This document shows, piece by piece, positions 33,336-45,234 of a DNA stretch of 64,000 nt; position 1 is the stretch's first letter, and every line of letters starts with the position of its first letter. The notes beneath the pieces were generated by a model. That model was not told the origin of the DNA, searched no databases, and was given only the letters and a program-made list of their open reading frames with translations. The stretch is taken from the NCBI GenBank assembly GCA_003313425.1, contig NHZP01000081.1:62001-126000 (forward strand). The letters are read 5' to 3'. The DNA is from Pseudopyrenochaeta lycopersici (lineage: Eukaryota > Ascomycota > Dothideomycetes > Pleosporales > Pseudopyrenochaetaceae). The translations under genes and the position numbers were made by a program.

Positions 33336-34125
33336 TTAACACTGAGATGCATCCGCATACCAACAACGCAGCCACTCGACCCCAAACGGGTACACTGTAC
33401 CAGGAGCATCACTGACCCCAGCGAACCACGCTGAGTCTTCGTTCGGACGTATGCAGTGAAATCTATCCCAACGCTCGAACCGCCACTGCTTTCTCGTGAG
33501 CGCCGCACAGCATACGCAACCTTCATACAAGGTACAACCACACAACGCGCTGCTAGAAAACCGCCCGTTCTCCAACGCAGCGCACACTGCGAGCAACAAC
33601 TGCACATCTGCAGCGTGCCCTCCTGGCAACACCACAAGAGGCAACACACGTTGCACAAACACATCGAGTGTCTCTTCCGAGAGCCGAGCAAAGAAGACAA
33701 TGCTCTGGCAGCGACCACTTATCGAGGTATCCACCTTAAAAACAAGCAAGGCCTGCCGACTATCGCCGAGGGAAATAGAATCAACATGGCCCCTAAGACA
33801 TCCGTCATGTTGTTCCTCCACGCACTGCTGAGGAGGCTTCCCGCTCTCCCGAGTGAGCCACCACAATACGCGGCCATCTTCTCTATTATGGCACGTCATC
33901 GATATTCTTTGTTCCACAAGCTCTGTCCCAGAAAACAAAATCAAGTTAGTTAGTCATCTCTAACTTGTTTACAACGAAAAAGCGCCTACCGTGCAAGTGC
34001 TCCCGCACCCACTGTATATTAACATCAGTCCCTTCAAACGGCTCTCCGCGCACACCTGGTTCCAGTGTGTCTATCGACCGCCTCTTGGTGGAAGCAAGAG
34101 AACTCACTCCATGCGGCGACTCCAT
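33336..34125 (-). CDS. KESG-family two-exon protein, paralog of cassette 9 (cassette 21)
   Basis: 240 aa. Exons 34125-33990 and 33922-33336, intron 67 nt (GTAGGC donor, CTAACTAAC, GGGACAG acceptor). Motifs as in cassette 9 with changes such as W-W-L-T-R-E-S-G, C-V-E-E-Q-H-D-G-C-L and C-G-C-T-L-Y-E-G-C-V-C-C. Divergence from cassette 9 covers both exons, the intron and the filler, so the whole cassette was copied. Confidence 0.85.
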
Positions 34126-34164
34126 CACCCATCGCAGTCAACGAGGAGTTGACCAAGGAAAGAC

Positions 34165-34640
34165 ACCACCTCCGTGAATGGAGGGAGGGCCTCCCGTCTT
34201 ATACATCCAGCTCTTGCGCGCCGCCAAGATAGTCTAGTCCCTAGTAAGCACGAGTGTGCCTAGTCCCTGCGTCTACGTCCATAGACCAATCAGAAGTCCG
34301 ATTGAAAAAAAGAGTGGCAAAGAAGCGTCATCTGACTCACACGGTCCGTGCTCTGCTCTGCTTACTAAGTACTTGCCCCTAAACTAATTCTAGTTTAACG
34401 CTCCGCTGCCCACTCCGTAGGCGTGACAAGTTTAACGGTAAAGCCGTCGTAGCCAGGAGCACAAGGCTCCTGACCACTTGACAACTTTCTAGTGAAAGGA
34501 ATCATATATACACAAGAAAGTTGACGGAATGGGCCCGTGCCCATCACAACCCGTCTGTGCGCAAAACGCGCCACAGCCCCCGTCTGACTCTGCATGGCCT
34601 CCAGCCACAGGGAAATCGGACTTAGCCAAAAAATTTGGGG
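34165..34640 (-). repeat. Cassette control region 22
   Basis: Palindrome at 34482-34523, CACAAG short form. Right of it identical to region 16. The CCAAT-side hairpin CAATCAG/CCGATTG has an A-C on plus (G-U on minus). Distance to next 1574 bp. Confidence 0.85.
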
Positions 34641-34864
34641 ACGGAACTAATGCTTCCCCAAAAAATAATCCTGTTACTATTAGTAAACTTCATTATAATA
34701 ACGTGAATGCATTCACTTACAGCTAACAAACAAATCTCCGTAGCCTAAATCATAACAAATATAAACTATAAACACAAAAATACACAGTTTAAACAAAATG
34801 CACAATACGTACACGAAGAACGGATTTCATCATAGTATAACCCTTACAGAGGACAGTACCCATC

Positions 34865-35527
34865 CTATACATTGCAACACAACCCGGTTCGGGCCCGTTG
34901 CATCATAACCAGCACTCGCTCCGCATCCCAGAGCCCTAACAGTCCTTTACAAGTTGCGAGAGAAAGCATCTCCCCCAAAGTACAACCACATGTCCACGAA
35001 CAACTCGGACAAACATCATACTCTTCCTCAGCGGATACCTCCTCAGGCTTACGCTTCCGCTGCCATGCATGATTCGAACACTCGCTACGCGTAACTTTGC
35101 GAAACGTGCCCACCGCTTCCGTAAGAAATTGCAAGTGCGCCGCATGGTACAGAACACCATCTGCACATTTTGCATCCAACCCACTGTCTGCTAGCTGCCT
35201 TGCTTGCTCTCGCACATCCCCTACTACTGCATCCGCATCAGAATCGCACGCCAACGCAAGCGACCGCAATTCTTCCTCTAGAACCGTACACTTCGTGACA
35301 AGATCGCCGACCTCCGCAGGCAAAGCACCTCGTTTACCCTTCACACCATCTCCATGGGGGGCGGCAGAAACCACGTCACAGTTGCCCTGCAATACAACAG
35401 CATTCTTCGTCGCCGTAACCGGACCACTGCTAAACCTCGAATGTACGGCTCCGCTAACAGGAGGCAAGCCGCCAAACGTGCCCGGCTTCAACGGTGCAAA
35501 CGTAGCAACACCGATAGGGACGCTCAT
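34865..35527 (-). CDS. Cys-cluster coiled-coil protein, copy of cassette 16 (cassette 22)
   Basis: Identical 220-aa product to the gene at 25359-26021, offset 9506 bp, which is six cassettes. The repeated block runs from one palindrome to the next. Same C-P-S-C-S-W-T-C-G-C group and helical middle. Confidence 0.75.
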   Translation of the reverse strand: MSVPIGVATFAPLKPGTFGGLPPVSGAVHSRFSSGPVTATKNAVVLQGNCDVVSAAPHGDGVKGKRGALPAEVGDLVTKCTVLEEELRSLALACDSDADAVVGDVREQARQLADSGLDAKCADGVLYHAAHLQFLTEAVGTFRKVTRSECSNHAWQRKRKPEEVSAEEEYDVCPSCSWTCGCTLGEMLSLATCKGLLGLWDAERVLVMMQRARTGLCCNV

Positions 35528-35715
35528 TATACACGCACCTTCCCGGAGCTGACCAAAGAGACACCCTACAACGCACACCGTGCAAGCGTAGACACGCAAT
35601 AGAATCCCCACCGGGAAATAACTAACGTTAGAAGCTCCCGTCCACGCTATCCGCAACTAGGTCACTGGGTACACCAGTAAGCAAAAAATGCTACTAAAGA
35701 AAGAGGTACCCAAAC

Positions 35716-36235
35716 ACACTCCATGCGCGGGGGAGGGGGCTCCCCTCTTATACCTCTCTGTCTTGCGCACCGCCGAGATAGTCTAGTCCCTAGCAGGCAA
35801 CGGAGTGCCTAGTCCCTGCGTCCATGTTCATAGCCCAATCAAAGTACTGATTGAGGACGGAGTGGGGGCAGGAGTGCCACCCACGTGCCCACTACGATCA
35901 GATGATCTCGCGCTACGTCCGTGCGCTAGCGGGCTTACTAGTGCATTGCCTCTAAACTAATTCTAGTTTAACACTTCGTTGTTCCCTCCAGTCACAGGCA
36001 AAGCTTACGATGTAAAGTGTCCAGGGTAGGCAGCGCGAGGCTGCCGACCACTTGACAACTTTCTAGTGAAAGGAATCATATATAGGCGGAACGCCACACT
36101 AGAAAGTTGATTTCTGGTCTGTGCGCGAAATCCGCGCCACACCCAGGTGACTCTGCATGGCCTCCAGCCACTGTGAAATTGGACTTAGCCAATTTTTTAT
36201 TTTTTTTTGATGTTCCATCCCAAGGGCGCCCACAC
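35716..36235 (-). repeat. Cassette control region 23
   Basis: Palindrome at 36056-36109, loop GGCGGAACGCC. Left side identical to region 17, right side different. Distance to next 1573 bp. Confidence 0.85.
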
Positions 36236-36486
36236 CCTTCCTGACCAAGCTACGCACCACAACTTCTTCGTTCCTCGAATAGCCATACCATTACTACATT
36301 AGTACCTATTCCTATATATACTATACTAAAGAATATTAGTCTATAATCATAATCTCATAGCGTAATACATGAAATACTTCATCCTACTAACGTACCGTTT
36401 CTACTACCTTAGCATACTCCATATACACGCTTAACCATGAAAGGAACCTACAACTACTATGTTACTATAACATATGGCAACTTAAC

Positions 36487-37248
36487 TAGTTATCTCCTGA
36501 TGGTTCTACTATGCCAACAGCCTCACTGATCCCAGCAAACTAGTCAAACTCCGTGCGCGGCCATACACCGCAAAACCCATCTGAAAGGACAAACTATGAT
36601 AGAGTGACATGTATTCTCACTACGCTCACACATCGTATCTTCACGGTACACACCCTTACTAGAATACCCATCCTCCAACAAGTCGAACAAACTATCGACA
36701 ACCAACGCATGAGCAGCGTGCCGATTACCGGGTGTCAGACAAGGTAAGATGTGCCTTTGCAGCGCATGTAGTGCTTCCTCAGACAATAGCCCAAATGCAA
36801 CAGAGCTCCGCACTTGACCCCTATAAGGGATATCCACCTTAAAAACTAGAACTGACTGCCAGGTGCCCCCCTGGCTACTAAAGCGCTCGTAGTCTTCCAG
36901 ACAAAGTGTATGCTGTTCCTCTACACACTGCCGAGGGGGCTGCCCGCTCACCTCTGTAAGCCACCAAGACTGGCTTCCCGACAACTCCACGTGAACCGTG
37001 AGAGACACATTGCGTCCCACAAGCTCTGCTACTCCGTTAGTTGGGGGGCCTCCCCTACTGACATCTCCAACGAGACAAAGAGAAAGAGATCACCTACCCG
37101 ACACGTGATCCATCACGACTCCATATTCTATACCTGTCCCTAGAAGTACCCCACGGGAAGTCCCTTCCTTTAACGCTTCTAAAAGATATAAGAACCTTCT
37201 TGTAGCACTAGGACCCGCCATAGTGCCCTGTCCAGGCCGCGACACCAT
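36487..37248 (-). pseudogene. Decayed KESG-family gene (cassette 23)
   Basis: Exon 1 from ATG 37248 is intact to a GTAGGT donor, and exon 2 begins near 37033 with V-S-L-T-V-H-V. The key motif reads W-W-L-T-E-V-S-G instead of T-K-E-S-G. After D-S-L-F-D-L-L-E-D-G-Y the frame leaves the family sequence, losing the C-x-C cluster and ending at 36544. Remnants of the C-terminal block (F-A-G-I-S-like and P-S-G-D-N) can still be read in another frame down to about 36487. Small deletions and frameshifts explain this. The gene probably no longer makes a family protein, although a shortened 5' part could be translated. Confidence 0.7.
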
Positions 37249-37284
37249 CGCAGTATAGTAGAGAGAAAAACCTATACAGTATAG

Positions 37285-37800
37285 AACACCTCCGTGAAGG
37301 GGAGGGTGTCCCCCCTCTTATATCTCTCGATATCTGTCTTGCGCAATGCCAAGACCACCTAGTCCCTAGTTGGCACGAGTGTGCGCCCTCCATGAATCTA
37401 TCTCCATAGACCAATCAAACAACTGATTGAGAGCGTGGTGGGGCCAAGAGTGTCTCCCACGTGCAAACCAAGGTCAGATGACCCGCACAGTCCGTGCTTC
37501 GCGTTGCTTACAGGGGCTCTTGCCTCTAGGCTTTAAAAAGCCTAACCCTTCGGTACTCCCTCCAGTCGTGGCAACGCATACGTGTAAAGTGTCCAGGGTC
37601 AGGCAGCACGAGGCTGCCGACCACTTGACAACTTTCTAGTGAAAGGAATCATATATAGGCTGCGCCACACTAGAAAAGTTGAGTCGTGGCTGAAAAATTT
37701 TTCAGCACCCCGGTAAAACGTGACCTCCAGCCACAGCAAAAATGGACTTACGCATTTTTCGAGAGGTTTGATGTTCCATCTGAAGGGCTCCCACCCTTAC
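37285..37800 (-). repeat. Cassette control region 24
   Basis: Palindrome at 37629-37681, loop GGCTGCGCC with extra A. Identical to region 31 from the palindrome rightward, different leftward: left border of the 11059-offset duplication. Distance to next 1597 bp. Confidence 0.85.
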
Positions 37801-38069
37801 TGACCGAGCTCCGCACTACAATTTCTTCATTGTTCTTACTACTATGCAGAATCTGTACAACATAATTAATTTGTGTTACAATATATACGGATTTTTTTTT
37901 TTTTTTAAAAAAAGAAACAGGAAATAAAATACCTATACCATGAGACAGGTACTTACCATTCCAAGCTATACAACTTCGTATACATCGACTCAACACCTAT
38001 ATCTATAGGTATAAAGGACCACCCCTCTTTAATTACAATAGAGTACTGCCACTCCATGAGCCACATAAA

Positions 38070-38863
38070 CTACATCCTACTTGGACAAGTCAGCCAGTCA
38101 ACACCATGCGGCTGTACTACTCCAACTGCATTGGTAACACCGCTCCACCAGTTACACCCTGTACATAAGAATAGATTATCAAATCTACTGATCCAAAGGA
38201 ACCTCCGCGAAGTATGGCTTACAAACCCACAAGGCTCACACCTTCTCTGCAGCGTACAGGCGCAGTCCACGCACGTACTGTACCACCCATGGTTCAACAT
38301 AATGAACAATCTGTTCTCAAATAGGGCATTTGCCAACTGCCCCTCCGGCAATGCAAGAAGAGGGATAACGCGCTCCACCAGCACATCCAGTGCCACTACT
38401 GAGAGCTGAGCAAAAACAACGAAACTCCATACACGCCCATGGGCCGGTGCATCCACCTTAAGAACCAGGAGCGACTGCTGTGCGGCTCCCGAAACACAAC
38501 CTTCCTTGTGACCTTCTAGACACTCCATGTGGTGTTGTTCCACACACTCGGCAGGAAAGCGTCCACTCTCTTTGGTAATCCACCAAGATCGCCTACGCGA
38601 AAGACCTACGTAGACAGTAAGGGACATCCCATACTCCACAAACTCTGTGATGATGTTAGTCGGGGCCCTCCCCCAACTTCTTCCGTGTCTAGGGAAAAGG
38701 CAAGACACTGACTGGGCACGTGATCTCTCACGCCTTCAAACTCCATGGGCGTCTCTACAGACAATGTACAGGAACTTCCTTCCTGTATCCTATCTATTGC
38801 AGATAGAAAGGTGGATGTGCTAGTGGTCCCCACATCAGCACCCTGCCCGACACGCGACTCCAT
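38070..38863 (-). CDS. KESG-family two-exon protein (cassette 24)
   Basis: 241 aa. Exons 38863-38713 and 38644-38070, intron 68 nt (GTCAGT donor, GACTAACATCATCACAG acceptor region). Motifs: W-W-I-T-K-E-S-G, C-V-E-Q-H-H-M-E-C-L, C-A-C-T-L-Q-R-R-C-E-P-C, W-W-S-G-V-T-N-A-V-G (Asn and Trp variants in the last block). ATG is in a GCGA-TGGAG-TCGC hairpin. Identical copy at 49129-49922. Confidence 0.85.
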
Positions 38864-38909
38864 CGCAATATAGCAGTAGAACAAAAGAAAACACTACATA
38901 ATGTAGGAC

Positions 38910-39430
38910 ACATCCGTGAAAACAGATCCTCTGTTGTTCTTATATAGACATGTCCATGCTATCTCTGCCAAGACACACTAGTCCCTAGCAGGCAGAGGGC
39001 AGCCCATTCCATGACTCTATATTCATAGTCCAATCAGAAGCCTGATTAAATAAAATGTGGGTAACCTGAGATCAGATGACCCGCACAGTCCGTGCTTCGT
39101 GTTACTTACCAGGGCTCTTGCCTCTAGCCTCTAAAGAGCCTAACCCTTCGGTACTCCCTCCAGTCGCGGGCAAAGCTTAGAGTAAAGCCGTCGTGGTCCC
39201 GAGCGCAAGGCTCTCGACCACTTGACAACTTTCTAGTGAAAGGAATCATATATAGGCGGAACGCCACACTAGAAAGTTGTCGTGGCTGGGGAGTGACCTC
39301 CCCGCACACCAAGGAATGCCTGAACGGCATGTACCTCCAGAACCGCGCTAAACTGCGCACAGGGCAACTGACAACTTTTTTTTGCGCCACACCCTGGAGC
39401 ACTTCGTGATTTTTTTTTGGTTTTTTTTCC
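38910..39430 (-). repeat. Cassette control region 25
   Basis: Palindrome at 39226-39279, loop GGCGGAACGCC. Identical to region 32. The CCAAT-side hairpin CAATCAG/CTGATTA has a C-A on plus (U-G on minus). Distance to next 1583 bp. Confidence 0.85.
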
Positions 39431-39549
39431 AAAATACTGCACGCAAATAGTAACTACTACCAACCACGCTTCCCTCTGTGCACGCACCCTAACCTGAAGA
39501 ACAATACTATACTACACACATCAGCTTCACTAACAATAAAATCTAAACC

Positions 39550-40307
39550 CTACGTACCGGCTATCTCCAGACATTCGCGCACGTCTACGAGGGGCGGAAG
39601 CATGACGAGTAGAGCGTTCTCATCGCAGTCTACCATACAACCACATACGTACGACAAACCATGTTCTACTAATAGTAAGCGACCCTAACTCTCACACAAA
39701 TGCATCGTTCTCCTACCAGCGAATAACAATACCGTGCGCTCCCTACCCCCACACGCTCCGCAGTGAATAGTGCACGCTAAAAAACAGCAGGAAAATGCTA
39801 TACACTCTGTAGGAACAGGTGGATGGCTAACACGAGCTTGCCACCAGCCACAGCACTACAACGCCATAGAATACAAGAACAACACTTGTATACGCACGTC
39901 GCCTCCGCCCAAAAGACGTGACAGGATAGCTGAGCACAAGCAGGATCCAGAGTAGTCCCCATACCTGATAGACCACCGCCAACCATGCTAAAAGCGCCCC
40001 GAGGCCACCTAACCGGGCGCTACAGCTCCACATAAGACCAACTTGGTCAAACACAGCAAGAAGAACGAACGCGCTGCTTACCACCACCACCGTGACCACG
40101 CTCCACGTGACTGCAAGCCGAACACGGGCAAGACCCTAACCTGTCGTCAGCGGACTCACACGCCGGGTACAAAGCTCCACTGTAACAAACCAGCCGCCTC
40201 CGTCGAAGCCTGCGATAGACACGGCCCGCTGTCCACAGCAGCCACACTAAAAGGCCTCCTTGGGCATAAGCAAGGGCTGCAACCCATAGCAACACCGCAT
40301 CGTCCAT
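39550..40307 (-). CDS. Multi-exon small membrane protein (cassette 25)
   Basis: Exon structure uncertain. ATG 40307 starts M-D-D-A-V-L-L-W-V-A-A-L-A-Y-A, a first hydrophobic segment, then basic R-R-L-R-R-R-R and a Cys-rich stretch (C-P-C-S-A-C-S). A donor-like GTAAGC near 40081 and a frame change lead to two or three strongly hydrophobic segments (L-G-A-L-L-A-W-L-A-V-V and W-G-L-L-W-I-L-L-V-L). The last likely exon, 39668-39550, follows a 48-nt intron (GTAGGA donor, ATTAG acceptor) and reads V-E-H-G-L-S-Y-V-C-G-C...V-R-E-C-L-E-I-A-G-T, whose start matches the KESG-family exon 2 opening (L-V-E-H-G-I-S). So this may be a membrane-anchored relative. Identical copy at 50609-51366. Confidence 0.5.
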
Positions 40308-40479
40308 ACCGTACTTAACCAAGTACCTAGAGCGTCACCAACGCACGTCGAAATCCGACAATACTTCGCCCAACGGCTCCTTCGTAACTGGCACACTGCC
40401 AGCTAAGTAGTGGAACACTCCACAACAACAGGCCCACTAGCCAGGCTGATCCTCAGCAGGGTACCAACCTGTTCTAATG

Positions 40480-40990
40480 AACATCACACTCCGTGAGCGG
40501 GGGGAGGGCCTTCCCCCCCTTATATATATACCTATCCAGCCCTTGCGCGACGCCAAGACCACCTAGTCCCTAGATGGCAGAGTCCTGCACACTCCCTGCT
40601 GTCCATATTCATAGACCAATTAGATCAAAGATCAAAGAAATCAGGCTCAGCAACGTCATCTGACAACATATCCATGTCATGCTGCGCTTACTAAGTGCAT
40701 TGCCCCTAAACTACGAGTAGTTTAACGTTCCACTGCCCACTCCGTAGGCGGCCAAAGCTTACAGGTAAAGCCGTCGTGGTCCCGAGCGCAAGGCTCTCGA
40801 CCACTTGACAACTTTCTAGTGAAAGGAATCATATATAGGCGGTTCGCCACACTAGAAAGTTGAGTCGGGGCCCGTGCACCCCCGAGCCACAGCCCCCAGC
40901 GTGACTCTGCATGGCCTCCAGCCACAGGGAAATCGGACTTAGCCAATTTTTTTTTGAAGAGTGATGTTCCATCCCTAGGGTGCCCACACC
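40480..40990 (-). repeat. Cassette control region 26
   Basis: Palindrome at 40809-40862, loop GGCGGTTCGCC. Carries the ACAT-ATCC-ATGT (plus) version of the GCAC/GTGC hairpin. Identical to region 33. Distance to next 1577 bp. Confidence 0.85.
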
Positions 40991-41170
40991 CTTCCTGACT
41001 GACCTCCGCAACATAACATGTACTATCCATTAGAGTAACACTTTTATTGTTTACACAATTACTGATAAATATAACTGATATACAGTAAAACAACTACACA
41101 AAACCAGAAATAGATTTTAAAAAACTTAATTATGGCCTTCAACGTAGGAAAATTCTTCCTAAGTTCCACA

Positions 41171-41906
41171 TCATCTACTAAACTTCAAGCCACTGCTCTC
41201 TGTCTTCGCAGGTAAAACGCGCACCCACTTATGCACATTCCCTGAAGCTGCTCCACAACTACCGTCTTCTCCACCAGTAACACGGGGACGAAGACACAAT
41301 ACACAACCTGTACATGCCCTCAAGAAAACACGGTTTTTTAACTCCATGCGAAACCTGGCACTAGAGAGCCAGGTACTACACTCCGTCTCCCCGCAATTAC
41401 CTACGGCGACTGGTATACACATAGCATGCCTAACAAGTAAAGGCAATACACATCTACCCAGATCACGTAGCGCTGCTACAGACAGCTCTGATGCAAACAC
41501 ATCAAATGTGGGATTCGAAAAACAGCAGGCATGGTACTGTACACGCACTACCAATGCAGGGCTTACAAACCCGCCGTACGCTCCACGCGACACCGGTCGG
41601 ACTCTATACAGGACCTTCCCAGTATTCTGCACCTCACACAGAACACATAGACGAAAATCCCTTAACACTGCTCCACAGTTAGTAAACACCTTACATACAA
41701 CACCACATACGTGTACCTTTTACGTGCCTTTCCAGCGCCACCAGAACGGTCTCCCTTGGGGAACTGCCACAGCTTCTCTGCATGCAATCCTTGATAACAA
41801 AATTCCCTACTTCCTGGCTCCGCTGCAGAATCTCAGAGAGGCTTGGCCTGCTCTTACAACCGCAGCCCCCTAAAGCGCCTCCAGCGACAACACAACCACA
41901 TTCCAT
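41171..41906 (-). CDS. Very divergent KESG-family relative (cassette 26)
   Basis: 228 aa. Exons 41906-41717 and 41667-41171, intron 49 nt (donor GTACAC, TTTACTAAC, GGAGCAG acceptor). The phase-1 intron is at the family position and exon 2 starts V-L-R-D-F-R-L-C-V-L-C-E-V, in line with L-V-E-Q-G-I-S-L-T-C-H-V. A-S-E-L-S-V-A-A-L-R-D-L-G-R-C-V-L-P-L-L matches the family helix. The W-W-x-T-K-E-S-G motif is absent; a C-T-G-C-V-L-C group replaces the usual cluster, and the C-terminus is Lys/Ser-rich. Start ATG in a CAT-GGA-ATG hairpin. Identical copy at 52230-52965. Confidence 0.75.
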
Positions 41907-42044
41907 GACAAGCAATACTGGTTATACCTGCTCCACAGCTGTATACCACACTGTCCGGCTTATAACAATAGAATTTGTCCTACAAATAGAGGTGAGTCTC
42001 ACCACAAAAGAAAAGAGCACAAAGTCCCTTAGAAGCGTGCAACA

Positions 42045-42575
42045 CATCCGTGCTAACAGCAGAGACGCTGTTGTAGTTATATAGATATCCACCTCCTCTC
42101 GCCAGGAGCACCTAGTCCCCAGTTGGCAACATGGTGCCCATTCCATGAATCTATGTTCATAGCCCAATCAGTACTCTGATTGAGAGGGTGGTGGGGGCAG
42201 GAATGCCACCCACGTGCCCACTACGATCAGATGATCTCGCGCTACGTCCGTGCGCTAGCGGGCTTACTAGTGCTTATGCCCCCAAACTACAAGTAGTTTG
42301 ACGCGTCCGCTTCTCGTTCCACTCGTTGGCAAAGCTTACAGTAAAGTGTCAGGGGTCAAGGAGCGCAAGGCTCCTGACCACTTGACAACTTTCTAGTGAA
42401 AGGAATCATATATAGCACTCGAAAGTTGTCGGAGGGGGCCCGTGCCCCAACATGACCCATGTCTGCGCTCCCCGCGCCACAGCTAACGTGACCCTGCGTG
42501 ACTGTCAGCCACAGGGAAATTGGACTTAGCCAATTTTTCTGCAGATTCGATGTTCCATCTGAAGGGCTCCCACCC
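42045..42575 (-). repeat. Cassette control region 27
   Basis: Palindrome at 42386-42428, short form GCACTCG. Identical to region 34. Distance to next 1582 bp. Confidence 0.85.
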
Positions 42576-42823
42576 TCGATGACTAAGCTCGGCGTCACAA
42601 ACCCTCTATTATTCTACTCCTATAAAATATACTCAGTATACATTGCTCTACCCAACTCCTATTTTTTTCAGTTTGAAAGAAAAGAAAACTAAAAACATAA
42701 TGCATACAAGTACTTACTTTTAATTCGTAACCCACTGTTTAGAATAACTCTACAACAGCAACCTTACCAAAAGAACTACACTTAACGTCATAACTGTACT
42801 CTCTTGCATAACAAGAGTACAGA

Positions 42824-43618
42824 CTACAACCTAGAGCGTCCGCAACTAAGCCAAGGGAGATTAGAAGGCTTTACAACACCGGCTCCGTCACTGAGCCCAG
42901 TAAACCACCTATTCTCTCCGCCTAAACGTATCCCACTAAACGTATCACAACGAGTAAAACGTGGCTGCCCTTCATACAGCAGTCCACAGTCATCACACTC
43001 CATAGTCCAGGTGCACCCGCATCCAACGCTACTGGAAAATCGCCCTTGATCAAGTGCGTCAAAGAGCGTATCGACCTCCTCCGCCTGCACGAGGTCTCCA
43101 CGCCGTGTATGAAGATGGCACAGCAAACTGCGCGCCAACACATCCAATGTCTCTACTGACAGCTCTGCAAAGACAACCATACTACGTACAGTAAAGTCCC
43201 TCAACAAACTCACCTTCCAGATGAGAAGTGCCTGCCTAGGAACACTACGTGCACACAGTTCCTTATAAGCGTTTAAACACCCCGTGTGCTGTTCCTCCAC
43301 ACACTGGGTAGGAAGGCATCCGCTCTCCTTGGTGATCCACCAAGATACAACCCCATTGAACTTCACATCACACGTGACCGACGCGCCGCACTCCGCCAAC
43401 GCTACTACTCTGTCAGTTGGGGGACCTCCCCCTAACTAGAAGAAAGGAAGTATCCACTTACTGTGAATGTGCCTCCGCACCCACTCCATGTGATTGTCAG
43501 ATGGTGACAATACACGAACAGTAGCCCCTTCAACAAGGCTGTCCAGCCAACTTCGTACGTGGACACCCAGTACACCAACGTCCATAACCGCGTTACTGCC
43601 TCCAGCGTGTGACTCCAT
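42824..43618 (-). CDS. KESG-family two-exon protein (cassette 27)
   Basis: 244 aa. Exons 43618-43462 and 43401-42824, intron 60 nt (GTAAGT donor, CAACTGACAGAGTAGTAG acceptor region). Exon 1 ends H-M-E-W-V-R-R-H-I-H. Exon 2 has A-S-V-T-C-D-V, W-W-I-T-K-E-S-G, C-V-E-E-Q-H-T-G-C-L, C-G-C-T-W-T-M-E-C-D-D-C and W-F-T-G-L-S-D-G-A-G. ATG in a GTGA-TGGAG-TCAC hairpin, a compensatory version of GCGA/TCGC. Identical copy at 53883-54677. Confidence 0.85.
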
Positions 43619-43649
43619 CACAGTATCGTAAAAGAAGTGTTCTATAAAA

Positions 43650-44155
43650 ACACACTCCGTAGCAACAGATTCTCTGTTATTATATATAGGCATATCCATC
43701 CTGTTCTTTGCCAAGACACGCTAGTCCCTAGAGAGCAGCGGACTGCCTAGTCCCTACGTCCATATTCATAGACCAATCAAATGATTGATTGATAAAAAGA
43801 GTGGCAACCCATGGTCATCTGACTCACATATCCATGTCATGCTTTGCTTACCGGGGTCTCTTGCCCTAAACCCCAGGTGGTTTAACGCTTCGCTGTTCCC
43901 TCCAGTCACGGCCAGAGCTTAGAGTAAAGCCGTCGTGGTCCCGAGCGCAAGGCTCCTGACCACTTGACAACTTTCTAGTGAAAGGAATCATATATAGCAC
44001 TCGAAAGTTGTCGGAGGGGGCCCGTGCCCCAACATGACCCATGTCTGCGCTCCCCGCGCCACAGCTAACGTGACCCTGCGTGACTGTCAGCCACAGGGAA
44101 ATTGGACTTAGCCAATTTTTTGAAGACTCGATGTTCCATCCTGAGGGCTCCCACC
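43650..44155 (-). repeat. Cassette control region 28
   Basis: Palindrome at 43968-44010, GCACTCG form. Its first 120 bp right of the palindrome equal region 27, then it switches to region 17 sequence: a recombinant. Left of the palindrome it equals region 35. Distance to next 1589 bp. Confidence 0.85.
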
Positions 44156-44414
44156 CTTACTAACCAAGCTCCGCCATACAAATTCTTTGTTACTCTTCCT
44201 ACTGCCGTATAACCCCTACATTATAACGTTAGTATATATTAGACTAAATAGTAACTCAATTTTCAAGGAAAATAAATAAAATAAAAGACATATACAACAC
44301 ATACTTGCTATTCAAAAATCTACACCCATAACCATAGCTTTAAAGGCGCCACCGGTCCCTTACTAAGACATGACACTGACTGAATACGTCCTCCTATAAC
44401 AACCTGCCTATTCT

Positions 44415-45199
44415 TCATAGCCGGCACGTTAACCACTGCTCTCCTTCCGGCTGCATTATCCCTACTGCATCACTGATCCTAATAAACCAATAAAGCTTTG
44501 ACACCGGCCTTACAGAAGAAAATCCTTCTGAACGATTAAACCGCCGTTTTTCATAAGACACTGACTCGCACTCTTTGCAACGCTTATCGAGCTTGCACCC
44601 GCAGTCCACGGAAGTTCCATAACACCCAAGGTCTAACCCGTAAAACACTGTAGTAACAACAGAGACATCCGCCGTCTTGCCGGAGGGCAATACGAGAAGA
44701 GGTAGGACGCGCTGCACAACCACCTCCAGTACCTCTACCGAGAGCTTCGCAAAAGTAACATGGCTCCGCACCACCCTATCCTGATGGAGCGCCTCCACCT
44801 TGAGGACCAGGAGCGACTGCCGGGTAACCCCCTCTGCACACAGTTCCTTGTGGTACTGTAAACACTCCGTGTGCTTCTGAGAAACGCATTCGCGAGGAAG
44901 CCGTCCACTCTCTTTGGTCACCCACCAAGATTGTCTCCCCGACAAATCCAAGGAGAGAGTGAGAGAAATACCGCGTTTCATGAATACTGCACTCATGTCA
45001 GATAGGCTCCCCTACTGCCATCGCCAACGACACAAAGAGATCACCTACCCGGCACGTGACCCCTCACTACGTTAAACTCTGCCTCTGTCTCTACCGACAC
45101 CGCGCAAGAAGATCCTTCTTGCAGCCCATCTATCGTCGATGGGAGGATAGGGGTGCCAGCGAAACCCGCCTCAGCCTCTTGCCCAGTGTGCGATGCCAT
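44415..45199 (-). CDS. KESG-family protein, copy of cassette 17 (cassette 28)
   Basis: Same 240-aa product as 26995-27779, offset 17420, with exons 45199-45049 and 44986-44415. Unlike the other duplications, the two borders of this repeat lie inside the control regions (near GCCACAGCTAACGTGAC on one side and TTGCTTACAGGGG on the other) and not at the palindrome itself. Confidence 0.85.
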
Positions 45200-45234
45200 C
45201 GCAGTGTAGAAAAGATGAAACTACACAAAGTAGA

